Shown: one piece after another, positions 35,561 through 48,704 of the stretch
How the letters are laid out: each line of letters begins with the position of its first letter
Position numbering within the stretch: position 1 is the first letter of the stretch
Assembly: GCA_021234155.1 (NCBI GenBank)
Contig: JAJEKV010000014.1
Span: 14,682,494-14,746,493, forward strand
Direction of reading: 5' to 3'
DNA: 64,000 nt
Source: Isoetes taiwanensis
Lineage: Eukaryota > Streptophyta > Lycopodiopsida > Isoetales > Isoetaceae
Position numbers and translations under genes: made by a program
The notes under the pieces: model-generated
What the model was told of the DNA's origin: nothing
The model's database searches: none
Seen by the model: only the letters and a program-made list of their open reading frames with translations

Positions 35561-37600
35561 AAGCTAGACTAGTCTTGTCACTAGAATATCATCTTGTACC
35601 ACCGACTAGCTAGAATATCCACCACGGTCAAGGGGCCAAAGTGGAGGACATGTATAGGCTTTTAAGTTCTACTCGTCGGGGATCATCATCGTTATAATTG
35701 ATAACCAACTCCCAAAGCTAAACATACAGCGGCAAGGTTTGAACCCCCGACCAAATGCACATTTACTTTGGCATTACTAGGCCTATACCAACTCACCACA
35801 CATCCGTTGGGCAAAACTTTAGCCATACATACACACTTTGTAGGCGGGATACCTCCTAGCCTTAGGATGTCGGGGTATTTTTGTATTTTTTTGTTTATGG
35901 TCCAAGCTAGGCTAGTCTTGTCACTAGAATATCATCTTGTACGACTAGCTAGAATATCCCACCTTAGGTCAAGGGGCCAAAGTGGAGGACATGTATAGGC
36001 TTTTAAGTTCTACCACGTCGGGGATCATCATCGTATAACCCGGTAACCAACTCCCAAAGCTAAACATACAGCGGCAAGGTTTGAACCCACGACCAAATGC
36101 ACATTTACTTTGGCATTACTAGGCCTATACCAACTCACCACACATCCGTTGGGCAAAACTTTAGCCATACATACACACTTTGTAGGCAGAATACCTCCTA
36201 GCCTTAGGATGTCACATGTGTTTTTGTATTTTTTTTTGTTTATGGTCCAAGCTAGACTAGTCTTGTCACTAGAATATCATCTTGTACCACGACTAGCTAG
36301 AATATCCCACCACCGGTCAAGGGGCCAAAGTGGAGGACATGTATAGGCTTTTAAGTTCTACCACCGGGGATCATCATCATTATAACCCGGTAACCAACTC
36401 CCAAAGCTAAACATACAGCGGCAAAGTTTGAACCCACGACCAAATGCACATTTATTTTGGCATTACTAGGCCTATACCAACTCACCACACATCCGTTGGG
36501 CAAAACTTTAGCCATATATGCACACTTTGTAGGCAGGGATACCTCCTAGCCTTAGGATGTCCGAGGTATTTTTTTGTATTTTTTTGTTTATGGTCCAAGC
36601 TAGACTAGTCTTGTCACTAGAATATCATCTTGTACACGACTAGCTAGAATATCCCACCACAGGTCAAGGGGCCAAAGTGGAGGACATGTATAGGCTTTTA
36701 AGTTCTACCCGTCGGGGATCATCATCATTATAACCCGGTAACCAACTCCCAAAGCTAAACATACAATGGCAAGGTTTGAACCCCTGACCAAATGCACATT
36801 TATTTTGGCATTACTAGGCCTATACCAACTCACCACACATCCGTTGGGCAAAACTTTAGCCATACATGCATACTTTATAGGCAAGATACCTCCTAGCCTT
36901 AGGATGTCATAGGTATTTTTGTATTTGTTTGTTTATGGTCCAAGCTAGACTAGTCTTGTCACTAGAATATCATCTTGTACACGACTAGCTAGATTATCCC
37001 ACCACCGGTCAAGGGGCCAAAGTGGAGGACATGTATAGGCTTTTAAGTTCTACCACGTCGGGGATATCATCGTATAACCCCAGTAACCAACTCCCAAAGC
37101 TAAACATACACTGGCAAGGTTTGAACCCCTGACCAAATGCACATTTATTTTGGCATTACTAGGCCTATACCAACTCACCACACATCCGTTGAGCAAAACT
37201 TTAGCCATACATGCACACTTTGTGGGGGGATACCTCCTAGCCTTAGGATGTCCGCAGTATTTTTGTATTTTTTTGTTTATGGTCCAAGCTAGACTAGTCT
37301 TGTCACTAGAATATCATCTTGTACACGACTAGCTAGAATATCCCACCACCAGTCAAGGGGCCAAAGTGGAGGACATGTATAGGCTTTTAAGTTCTACCAC
37401 GTCGGGGATCATCATCGTATAACCCCAGTAACCAACTCCTAAAGCTAAACATACACTGGCAAGGTTTGAACCCCTGACCAAATGCACATTTATTTTGGCA
37501 TTACTAGGCCTATACCAACTCACCACACATCCGTTGGGCAAAACTTTAGCCATACATGCATACTTTGTAGGCAGAATACCTCCTAGCCTTAGGATGTTCT
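35551..37600 (-). repeat. Six-copy ~345-bp tandem array of tRNA-derived (SINE-like) units
   Basis: Units start at 35551, 35894, 36239, 36588, 36932 and 37276 (TTTATGGTCCAAGC). On the minus strand each holds an A-box-like GAGTTGGTATAGG (first unit 35797-35785) and a B box GGTTCAAACC (35746-35735), and ends in an A-rich tail (CCATAAACAAAAA). This is a SINE layout, head to tail without obvious target duplications. Copies differ mostly at ACG/CGTCGG positions. The array starts exactly where the duplicated block copy 1 is cut off. Confidence 0.8.
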
Positions 37601-40600
37601 TGAATTATCTGCTATTGCGGATATAGTATTTGGTCCAATGCACCTTATACTAATAAGATAAAGATGATATAATAATTTGATGCTGATTGAAAGATTCTTT
37701 GAATCTGTTTTTCTTCTGGTGTAAAGAAGTAGGACCCCTCTTTTTATAGGGGGGGTCCTGCTTTCCTTATAAAAAGAGGAGCCCTACATCCCGAGGGAGG
37801 GATTGTGGGAGAAGAAGAAGAAGAAATATTCTCTTCGAATCTTCAAATCTTAAGAACTCGCTCTTATTTGAGATACTATTGGGTCTAAAAACACCATAAG
37901 TGCTATGAAATTCAAAATACGAAAATATCCCAAAGGCCTTTAGGCTTCTAGACTTAAGTTTGTTGGGCTCGAAAGGATAAAAGCCTAACATGGGGCTATA
38001 AAGTTCCACCAACTCTATTTGGCTATTCTTAGCAATGAGCCAAAAATATGCTTGCACTCTATATTTGATACTTGAAAAACTTTGTTGTTAGGTATCGCCC
38101 CCAAAATTGATATTAAATATTATGGACATTATGGTGACTTGGCTCATAAAACTGCCACCCTAAATTAAGAAAGTGGCAAGTCTTTGCATAAGATATAGTG
38201 CCACATTGTTTGAAGGGCTTTAATGGCAAAATACATGCATTAGCTATTGTTCCAAAGTATACCCTTGAGGTATTTAAATTAGGATTTTAAAGTTTGCTTT
38301 ATTGGAGGCATGCATGTTTGCCACATGGTGCCTTTAGGAAATTGGATTGCATGCAATGTTTATGAACCATTTGGTTCTATTTTGGAGATATGGCTGCGAA
38401 TAAGAGGGCCGATGACTTTTCCTACATCTTGGATGAGTTGTTTAAAACTTTGGTGGTTGTAAATAAAGGGAACAAGGACAAAGAATACTAAAACATAGAC
38501 GTCAAATATAAATAATGCATTTGGTGCTTTTTATGAGCATTGCTTTGGAGCATATCTCGTAGATCTCTTTTACATATGTTAAAGAAAAAATTGTTTAGGG
38601 CTTTGCCAAGCAAAGTGTGGCGCCAAAACGGCCGCCCAAGCCAAATCGATGGCTTCTGTTGGAAACCAGTTAAGGGAGATGGCAATCTGCTGGATTTGCA
38701 TGCCTGCTACTGATTTCGGATAGATTATGTTGTGTAGAAATAGTTCTACAAACAAAATTTGTTACAGGAGATGTCGCCTGCCTTAAACGGCTTTGCCAAG
38801 TTCTTAGGTATATCTTTCGTTTCTGAGACAAAAGCTAAGCTTATGAACGAAATGAGACAAGGATCAAGCTTGTTGTTCTGTACGGTAATGGCTTGTAGCA
38901 TTTACATATGCCTCCTGCTCAAGCACAGATATTATATTGCTGGAATAAAAGGCACAACAATTCCAGTTATGAATTTAACATATACTCTGCATACAAAGGT
39001 AAACTTTTGATAATATTTAGCTTTTTTGCTTATGAAGCAATCTCTGTTATGATAAAATATTGGCTTGAAGCATATTAAATCAGGTTATGGTGCTTCTGCA
39101 TTTGTACATTGTTATATTTCTGATGGTGTTGCTCAAGACTGTTGATTCTCTAATAGAATCTTTTTACATTTAGTGCATGGTATAAAATCAGTATGGCCAC
39201 ACAAAGCAATGGTACATCTGCCACACTATGATGGTGATGTATAACATGAACCAAACGATGGTGCTGATTCTTAAAGAGTAACAGAGGTGGCTGTTGCGCT
39301 TATACATCATGCAAAAATGCTCATAGAATTTGGAGGCGAAATTATTCAGGTTCTTTCAGATGCCCAAATCATGCATTTGCTCTTTGAATCAATATTATCT
39401 TAAATATGATCTTAAATAAGATGAGTTATATAAATTGGAGCATACAAAGTATTCTATGATATAATATGTTGTGCTATCAGGTTTTTTAAGTGAGAAATGC
39501 TTCTCTATATCATGTGGTATAAATCTTAAGGTTGACATTGACATGAACTGGAAGACGTAAATGGATTTAATGCAGGAACAATATCTGAGAAAATGAGGAA
39601 GTTTAAAATGTCAAATTGAGAAAGTTTAAGATGTCAAAATTTTATACGTAAAGCTGTGAGGAAATTATCATGATGTAGAACAAGTTCTCAACATGACCAG
39701 CTAGATTTGGGGCTAAGAAATTAGTTCTCGTCTAATGGGAATGATTGGGATCAATTAGTACTATGCTAAATATGGTAAAATGATTGAGATCAATTGAGAA
39801 ATTGCAAGTACAATGCTAAATATGTTACTATTCCAGTCTTTTCTAGTTAAATGTCACCTCAGGGCAAAAGGATACAATTGGTGATCAGTGATAAACTGAG
39901 AGACCCAATGTACCTTTTGGCCCTTGCACATTTACCATTATCATGCTAATTGTGTATTGATTGGCTGCAGGTACGGGTTCTCTCCTCTAATTGTCTCCAT
40001 TTTGCTGTTAGAGTTGGCGTTAACGCGGAAGAGGATGGAATATGCTACATCAAGATTCCAAGTTTACTTTACACTTCATACTTTCAAATTCAAAACTTCA
40101 TAGTTGTAAGATTTAAGTTAAGATTTAAGTTTATAGTTGTAAGATTGATTACCTTATACTTTCAAATTCAAAAACGTTATGTACAAATTGGATATGCTAA
40201 TATGGAAATGATGATATGAATTATTTTACTCAAAATTTTTATTTTTGGATATATTTTTCAATATAGTAAATTATATGGGCTAAGGTTTGTAGAGTGCCTG
40301 ATGTGGCCTGGCCTAAAAAACCAGGGTGGATATTGGGATAAGTGATCTTGCCTTGAACAAGGTTCTTTTAATGTAATTGTTTGCATAACTGTGACTGTAG
40401 TCTTGGCAAGAACATGTACGAAGAAAGAGAAATAGAACTATGAAATACAGGAATGTAACTATTACTTTATACTTTATATATCTTACATTTTACACTTTCT
40501 ACTGTACACTTTACAATTTATACTCTACAAGTTATTCTTCAGATTATATTTTATATCTTATGCTTTCAAATTCATGTACAAATGCTAAATGATAATGATG

Positions 40601-40785
40601 ATAAGATCTAAAGTTAAGTTATATTGTGAAAGGTTGATTATACTAAGGGGTAATGGAAGTAGGAGTACCTGATGTGGCCTGGCATAAAACACCAGGGTAG
40701 ATATTGGGAGACATGTCCTTACACTGAACGAGGATTTTTAATGTTTTTTTGCATTATCTGACCGTAGTCTTTGTAAGAACATATT
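37600..40785. other. Interior of the TIR element, no supported gene
   Basis: Holds a hairpin (37730-37786) and imperfect direct repeats of about 370 bp period at 40290-40410 and 40655-40770 (CTGATGTGGCCTGGC, CCAGGGT.GATATTGGGA). Short ORFs such as 38759-39010 and 39950-40219 resemble nothing I know. Confidence 0.45.
37730..37786. repeat. Imperfect 21-bp hairpin with 14-nt loop
   Basis: TAGGACCCCTCTTTTTATAGG (37730-37750) pairs with 37765-37786 (CCTTATAAAAAGAGG and onward) with few mismatches. It could be a foldback remnant. Confidence 0.65.
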
Positions 40786-40789
40786 CGAA

Positions 40790-43460
40790 GAAGAATATAA
40801 AAAGGTTCTTTTGGGAAGTCAAGGTGGAGAAAGAAAGCATGGGGTGCAGAAAGGATTTTGGACACTAGGCAGATCCATTGTGTACATGCATTCAATCCCG
40901 AATCTCCATTGCAGTTGCACACGAGGGAACTTTCATGCTTCTGCAGCTACTGCTTGGATGGCATGTGGGACAGTTGTGTGAACAAGCACTACGTTGATGA
41001 TTGGAAACTTCAAGTTATTGTACCATCCTCCAATGTGCATGCTGACATTGAGGACCGTAAATCCAGCAGGTCCTTGTTCTCCTCCAATCCCACGATGTTA
41101 GCAGAGGTACTTAGAGTTGGTGATAATTTTCTTGCCGTCGTTGCTCGAAAGGGAATGATGAGGGTTTGAATTTTGGATTACGATGTGCACAAAACCAAAA
41201 TGGATAGTGGAGAAAGACTTCCAACTCAATGGAACATGGTACCTCGCCCGATGATAGTGTCGTAGAAGGTATGTATTACAAGAAGGGCGCAAGATCAACC
41301 GTCGCCTATGATCTTTGCAGTAAAGACACCTTAGGCATAGTATTCACAACATGATCTCGTGCAATCAGACTTCACATGCCACCAACTAAACGTCAAAACA
41401 GGATTGTATATAGGCTGGATCCTTTAGATGAGGAGAAAATTTTACGAGAATTTACCCAGAAGTTCTTTTCGATGATGATGAAATGTAAAACCATTTCAGT
41501 AGTTTTGAGAACTCATGTGAAGTTTTGTGCTTCAGTTGTGAAAATGAGTTTGTCTTGATTTCTTTTGAAGATTTGAATTCTTCTGAAACACTTGATTCCT
41601 TTGTTTGTGAGATGAATTGAATATGAATTTTCATTGAAATGAATCGAGGTTACAATAACAATTATGTACATAAGAAAGATATCTGATTGATTTAAGTGCA
41701 CGAGGTGACTCATGCACCTACATACTTCCCAATACATATGTTCCTCTCGGTTCGGCTTTTGTTGCTTCTAATCTTAAAACTTCAAGCATGAACACTCTAA
41801 CATCAACTGCGCAGTTAACCACACTTTGTCAATAATGAGTTTGGTTTGTCTCACTACATTTAAGTTGACTTACTAGATCGGGCAACAATATATTCACTCC
41901 TTTCAAGTACCCCCTCACAAATTTGTGCATAAAGCGAATATCTGGCAGGGAATACCACGAATGACCATCGGTTTGAAGAGGCTGGAAATTTTCACAACAT
42001 CCGAGGTTGTAAAGCTGAAATTATTGTGTCCAAGCAATTCCGGGAACTGCACTCAAAGTTTGTTGTCATTGTGCCAACGGCAAAATGCAATGAGCAAGCA
42101 CTAACCTCTCAATATGTCCGCTTACGCCATGCAAGCCCGAAAGCTATCAAAGTGATATATCCCTAGTTTATATCTGCAATGCGAGACACGCGTGGCTTAC
42201 AATCGAAAAAACAGTCCAGTGATGTCCATCCTGGCGGGGCAAAACATGTCTTGGCACTTATCCGTGATTCACATGTTTCCTTATTGTTTTGTAACTATTT
42301 GTGTCCTTGGACAATGTCAGTGAAAAAGAGGGTCAAAGAAATGAAAGGGATGGCTCATTCCTTGGAGAATCAAGTAGTATTCCATGTATCTGCAAACATA
42401 TGCATATCATCTGGCACAATCCTGATGATCACAAATCAGATGAAAGTATCACCTTGAGAAGAGGATGATCAATTGATCATTGAACCACTAGCGTATCGGC
42501 TTCCAAAATTTTGATGTCGATTGGAGCTAATCGGCGATTTTCAGTTCCCACTCGGCACCACTTCGGATGTGTATTTGGCTTTAGATAGTCGGGGACTGCC
42601 GAAGCTCTATCATCTCTAGTTCTAAACACACACGAGAACATTTGCTCACAATCCATTCAAATATTTTAATTGAAAAAGTACAACACATATCATAGAAATT
42701 TTTTTACTTATATTGACTTTCAAAGAGTTTTACAAGATTCATTTATGAAAATACTTGTCGAGCATTTTCATGCGATATGCTGACTCTTGAGAATCCCACA
42801 TGTTCCACATTTGATGTTCCTTCACATAAGCTGGCACACTTTCGCGGCGTAAGTCCCTCCGACCATGGTTTGAGTTGCTCCAAAAGGAAATTGGAATCCA
42901 ACTTTGTCGGGAGCAAAACTATTTGGACATATCATTGTGTTGGTGGTTGGCGAGAACCCTTATATCTGCCATCATCTATCAACAATGTGTTTGTCACCGG
43001 TATCTCCAAAATTTCTGGTACACTTTGGATGAGATCCTTAAGGAAAATTGGCTTATTAACCACTTTTAATTTTGTGTTGGTGCGGTCATCCCGATTCCAA
43101 ATAAAAGAAATCGCCCTTATATTCCTGCGAAGCAACTTTCTCATCAACAAGTCAACATTACTCTTAGCCATCTTTGGACCACAATGCAATCTCAAATTTT
43201 GAAAAACACCATTCTAAGAACTCCCGTAATCGGCCCAAAACCGCTAACTTTTGATGGTTCAATTTCTAGATGGTCACTTCTGGCTCGGCCGATGCAGGGA
43301 TCCTCTCTTTCAAGTCATAAAACTTGCCTAAAACCCCATTAAAATCCAGAACAAGGAGAATTTCAGTTAACCTCTTGGTTTTTCTTGGTTGAGGTTGTAT
43401 TGGACTCGTTGAGCAGTCTGCATCTTGTCCAGGATCCGGGGTTTCTTTGTCAACTTCATC
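40790..43460. repeat. 2.67-kb block, copy 2 of a direct duplication
   Basis: Second copy of 32885-35530, about 7.9 kb downstream. The transposase 3' end here (40790-41487) keeps LDPLDEEKILREFTQKFF and DDDEM-TAA in better shape than copy 1. Upstream of 40790 the two copies share nothing, so the copy is 5'-truncated relative to the transposase. Confidence 0.9.
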
Positions 43461-43520
43461 ACCTGCATCCGCATTTGGCTCATATTCAGCACCAAAACTT
43501 TTTTCTGGTGAAGGACCCCG
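42770..43520 (-). pseudogene. FCP1/NIF-like HAD phosphatase remnant, copy 2
   Basis: Reading the minus strand with frame changes: an acidic/Pro-rich leader (EYEPNADAGDEVDKE), KRLTEILLVLDFNGVLGKFYDL (motif I), LREFLEWCFSKFEIALWSKD, AKSNVDLLMRKLL, FIWNRDD, NKPIFLKDL, NTLLIDDGRYKG and then VPAYVKEHQ. The order is that of FCP1/SCP-type phosphatases, which in known members dephosphorylate RNA polymerase II CTD or other phosphoproteins. At least five frame changes occur, and the second Asp of DxDxT is Asn, so activity is doubtful even if the frames are errors. Confidence 0.6.
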
Positions 43521-46500
43521 TACAGAATGAATCTCAAGGGAATTAATTTTCCCTTAGTGGTGGGAGATGGTGGGGTGTGGTGTGGGACATGGTGGATGCC
43601 AACAACTCACCACCACCACACATACCTCATCTATCATTCTGGCATCCATTGCACGAAATGCCCCACAGATGGCATCATAGAGACACAACATGACAATACA
43701 GCCAACATGATGCAAAATGGTAGTAGACATACCTGATTCTTGAAGTGGATTTGATGTTACCTTTTCTGTGTTGATAGAAACAATCTAGATCAAGCTTGAG
43801 ATTTTTGGGTTGCCCCTAGGGGGGCAAACCCTCGTTTATGTGGGTATGTGGGCATATCCAGGTATATGCCGGCATATGCCTAGCATATACTGGTGACTGC
43901 TAAAAACTGGCTGGTGCCTGTAAGTGGTCGGTCATCCAGCCCATTCCTTCGCAGACATGGCTATGGCCGAAGCTCCAATCTTGCATTCCTCCACCTTTTT
44001 TGATGCAAATAAAAGGGCAGTCTCTGAGGCTGTGGAAGCAGCTATGGCCGCAGACAAAAATAGGCTTTGCAACCAACAGAGCCAAGGGGTTTTCCATGTC
44101 CGTATTGCCAAAGAAATTTCAAAGCTTTCAAGGTTTTGGCGGGCATCAATATGCGCATAAAAGAGAACTGGCAGTGGCAAAGCAAGCACATAGGTCAAAT
44201 AGCTTGATAGCTCGTTCTTATATATCCCTATTATGTTTTATTCTGCTACCTACTATGTGTTTGCTCCTTCCAAATATCCGGGGATGCCTCCATCGGTTCT
44301 CGCATACAAGATCTTTAGAGCAAGCAAAAATGCATTGAGTGCTTCGACCGTTTTTGCCAAAACTTCTCTTAATTTGATGGATTTCTCCTTGACTAGGCGA
44401 CTTTGTTTACGGTAGAAGGTTAAATTTAGATTTGTGAATTCCTCCGTGTGATCGGTTCTCTTGAAGGTCGAGATATATTTCATTTGTCGATATATATTTT
44501 ATGATGTTGCATTGTTTTTCTCTCATGCAAAACCAGCACCATAGCCAAGCTTTTTGCAATTGGATTCTTCGAGGCTATTCAATGTTGCTTTGGCAAATAA
44601 GAAATAGCCGGCATCTCGCTCTAAGGCCATTACGGCCGTGGCATTCAAGGTTATCGTCTTCTTATCGGACCGCTTGAGCATGTGTGGCTTCCATTTCTTG
44701 AAGGAATAAAACCTGTTAATGTATTATTTGATGATACGCGGATTTTTTCAATACATATAGGGTTCTATTTGACATTTTGCTTCGATTTCGATTCGAGAAA
44801 CAGGGGTTGGGAGTTATTAATTAGTAGCAATTGTTGATGCTTGATGCTTAGCCCCCCGCTATGCATTCTCCAAAAGCAATGCACTAATCCAAACTCCTAG
44901 CTTAATAAACTTTGAGCCCCTCATGTTCACATACACCCATAAATTCGAGAGACTGTTGGATAGGATCCGCGGTGTATTATGGTTCCGTTATGGTTCCGGA
45001 CAAGTAAAGAATGGATGAGAATGGATGTGAGCTTGCCTCTACGCCACGTTTGACCTCAAACTTGATGTTTTGATTTAAGTTAAAGGGTAAAATCTGTGCA
45101 TAAAAATACATCTATCTATTATCGATATTGATAGACCGGTAGTCAATCTTGTTGCCCGGTCATTTTGGACTATGAAATGAAGGAGAAATCTTCACTTTGA
45201 GTTCTTCAAAGGAAACTAACAACCTGGGTTTACCTGCAAAGCATTAGAAGGATGTGTATAAATCTCAAAGAGAAGCTCCATTCTCAGCACAAGGGGCTTT
45301 GTTGGAGAGCTCAATGAGAGTTCCAAAAATGATGCTAGGTGCATGTTTCTGAATTTTCTAAGGTAAGCATGTCAAATAAATGGAAATACATTTGTTGTCT
45401 CAATTTGAGAGATAATTAGAAACATGGCCATAACTTTCTTTAAACAACCTCCGTTTTTTTAATTGCAAGAGCATGTGTTGGAAAGATGAGAAGAAGACCT
45501 TCAAATGAGCCTAGGCATTATATTTCCTAGATTGGTAGCGTAAATGCTTGAAATAAAGAATACGTGTATGTTATTGTTGTAATAAATAGTAAGTTCAACC
45601 AGGTTGTTGCTTTTTCATTATTCTTAATATATAATGATAGGATCTAATTCAATGCTTGTTGTGTGTGACAAGATTGATGAACCTAGTTGTGATTGATGAA
45701 CTTAAATGTGGTAATTAATAAAGTAGTCTAACTTACAGGATAATGGCTCTTTCTCTTTCAAGATTCTGGAGCTTGCACATAAGAAGGCTCAGATTGCACT
45801 AATATTTGTAACAACCAGCTTTTATAGCGGCTCAACTAGTGTAATGCTTGGTGAGGAATACTGGCTTCAAGATTATCTAGAGACATGCTAAAAGCTCATC
45901 TGTAGTTTATTGGAAATGGACTTGATTGCATGTTTACTGTAACCACATTTTTATGCTGCAAATAGGTGCAAAGGAGTTTTGGATGCCTATTGAGGTGCCA
46001 ACGGTGAATAAGAACACAAACGGCTTTGTTGGGGCTTATGTAGAGTACACATGCTGTAAGACCAGAGCAAACTCTCATTTTGTATGACCCAGGTTGGTTA
46101 GAAATGGGATAATTGCCTTAATAAAGGTCTTGTTATTGCATTTTTTCTACTCATGGCTATAACTTTTTGTTTGTTGCAAATGCATGGTTTGTCTATATGT
46201 GCATTGGATGCAGTTTATTAGTTGTTGAAAGATTGCTGTTCAATGTGAATAAATAATGTGCCCATGGTAGTCCTTTTGTTGACAATAACTGTGATCTTAT
46301 GATGTCTTTATTTATGGCGTATAGAGATGCCTTTTAATTGTTCCATCCCTTCTATGAAGTTCTTTTATAGATGATGTGAGGAGCTCATTAAAAACTACAT
46401 GTGCATTGGTTTGCTGTGAAAGGCAACAGATCTGAGAAGAAAACAAGACTTCTTTAAGAATAATCACAATTTTCAAATTGGTATCATAGTTCTACTGGAC

Positions 46501-48100
46501 CGTACAGCTTCAAGCACTTTTTGCCTCCTATTTGCATCTACAATAGCAGCTCCTGGTGTAACTAATAATTGAGTGACCCTGCAATACAAACAAACATATC
46601 AATTGCATTTTGGTGCAAAGTTCAATTTTACCAAGTTTTTCAAGGGTATCCTTAACAAGCACATTTTGTATGACCTAGGTTGGTTAGAAATGGGATAATT
46701 GCCTTAACTCCAGGCTTGAATTCCAGGCACTTCAACTTCACGGATGCCTCTGTGGCAAAATTGAAGTTTTGCAATATCCTGCCATGCAAAGGGCTTTTTG
46801 GTGTATTGGCGTATTTACTTTAACAGAGGTTCTGAAAATTTTGTTGCACAAAATGTAGATCATCGCGGTAAACCTGCTTTTGCAAAGCAAATCTACAAGG
46901 CAGATCACCGCCGGTCGCGGCAAAGCGGCGGCAGAGAGTTCGCGTGACGGAATCTTTGACCCCGATCCGTTTATGGGCGATTCACATGGAGTTTTTTTGC
47001 CCGCGTCGACAACGCAGGCTTAACAATGAGAACCCCAGCTTATCAACAAAGGCCCTGCATCGCGCCGTGGACGTCGCGCCAGCTGAAACTCCAAAAAGGG
47101 CTGAAAAAAGCTTTGTTATTATACGGATCAAGACGAAATCAGCCACGGTGAGATTATCCTTCATGTGATCGCTACATTAATGCCACCCGATTTTTGCATT
47201 TAGAGCGGCTTGAAGCGAAGCTGCGGCGGTGGCTGGACCGTCGAGACTCAAGACACGCAAAAAGCAAAGCAGATAAAGCTTGCTTTTTTTCAATTGTTCG
47301 GACAATATCGAGGCGCATTCTAGGTTAGGTTAAACATTGATTTTGCCCATTCTCGGCCCTTTGTGCCGATGTGCCCGTTTGAACATCGAGTTGAATCGGA
47401 GCGATTCGTGGTTACATGTTACTGACTCCCTAAAGATTGCGCTTTGGAGCTTTGAGCTCCTCATTTTGTCGTTTTTTGTTAAATATGAAATCAATGAATG
47501 CACGCACCCTAAAACTAAGCAATTGCCTTGTGTGGTGAATCGTGATTGGATTCTTGAAATTTACGGTAAAAGCCTTGTTGACTCGGAGAACATTGGCTCT
47601 GTGGTCGCCACCATGCCGTAAATTGCGGGGGTTTGACTAGAACTATGCCATGCGGGGTTTCTCCATCTTCGCTGAAAATTCCACGATGCATTACCAAGTG
47701 CCCGCCATTCTTTTGCACGATTCCATCGGTGCACTTTTTTTCCATTTTCTCATTCTCGATGCATTAGAAAAAATTGTATACAATGAGCCCCGTTGATCCG
47801 AGGAATTGGGAAGTCCGGCGTTTCATTTTGGGGCAAACCCAAGAACAAATTTCAACGCATAGAATGAAGCCATGGAACTTCATGCAAGGTGAGACTTTTG
47901 CAGCAAGGTGAGACTTTTGCACTCATTGTTGCTTCTTTCCAGTTGTTTTGCTAACTCTAATATACAACACAAAACAAAAACCCCCCTTTCAAACCATTAA
48001 TAACCCCAAAACCCAACAAGAACCATGAAACGAAACGACAGCAAGAAACATGAAAACACACTCTCGGGCCACCGAAGGGCAACCCTCCGTGCGCAGCACC
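43521..48100. other. Right interior of the TIR element, no assigned gene
   Basis: A GGTGTGGTG/CACCACCACC strand-switch microsatellite lies at 43558-43618. On the plus strand 43945-44155 reads alanine-rich ANKRAVSEAVEAAMAADKNR; on the minus strand 44700-44253 reads ALERDAGYFLFAKATLNSLE and KEKSIKLREVLAKTVEALNA. Either may be a real exon. The words GTTGGTTAGAAATGGGATAA recur at 46092 and 46679. A GT-bounded plus-strand piece at 47780-47889 reads DPRNWEVRRFILGQTQEQIS. None could be named. Confidence 0.4.
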
Positions 48101-48121
48101 TTGTTTTCTGTTGTAACAGAA

Positions 48122-48704
48122 CTAATAATTGAACATACCTGCAATGGCATGTTTTGGTCTCAGAACATTGCTCTGCTTTTCTGTTTTGATTGTGAGTTCA
48201 GATTGAATGTGTGGTCTAGAGGAACCTGATTTGGTTTTTTCCCTATCATCTTCATCATCCCTGTCACTTTTACTATTTTCCTCCTCGTCAGGTTGGATTT
48301 GCCTATGCTTTCTCTTGGGTCTAGAAGAACTGGCCTCTGCTTTCTCATCGGGAGTTTTATAATAATCCAGAAGCTCTTCCAATAACAAACCCTCCCCTTT
48401 ATATGCGGATAATAAGCCAACGCCGTGTTCCGGGGAGCCATTCCACCCCATGTATGTGGCTTCGTAATTCTTTTGTAAATTTGCATGAACTCTTTGTATT
48501 GTTCATTGCTCGATTCTTCAACCCGTATACAAGAAAACATATGCCTTAATTTTTTAGTTTGAACAAAACATTTGGGGAAAATACACAGAGCGATTTATTT
48601 GGAACTCTGTCACCCCAAAGCTTCTTTAGATCTTCGTGGGGCACAATCTCTTGTTTGAGGAGAGATTTCATCGTATCCAAGTATGCGTTCAATTCTGACT
48701 CCAT
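48122..48704 (-). CDS. Hypothetical protein next to the right TIR
   Basis: An ATG at 48704 opens MESELNAYLDTMKSLLKQEI, VPHEDLKKLWGDRVPN and runs about 52 codons to TAA (~48547). A second block, 48480-48122, reads YEATYMGWNGSPEHG.GLLSAYKGEGLLLEELLDYYK and then a highly charged tail (PDEEENSKSDRDDEDDREK). A splice between them is likely but its exact sites are unclear. It lies 230 bp inside the right end and points inward, mirroring the inward-facing transposase-like gene at the left end. A second transposon protein is a reasonable guess; no family recognised. Confidence 0.4.

Noticed and set aside
35768-37332. Repeated short ORFs beginning MALLGLYQLTTHP
   Set aside because: They recur only because the tandem unit repeats; the coding sense is opposite to the SINE-like unit and shows no protein family.
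35551-37600. CRISPR-like regular array
   Set aside because: Units are ~345 bp with no short repeat/unique spacer structure, the host is a plant, and pol III boxes explain the unit better.
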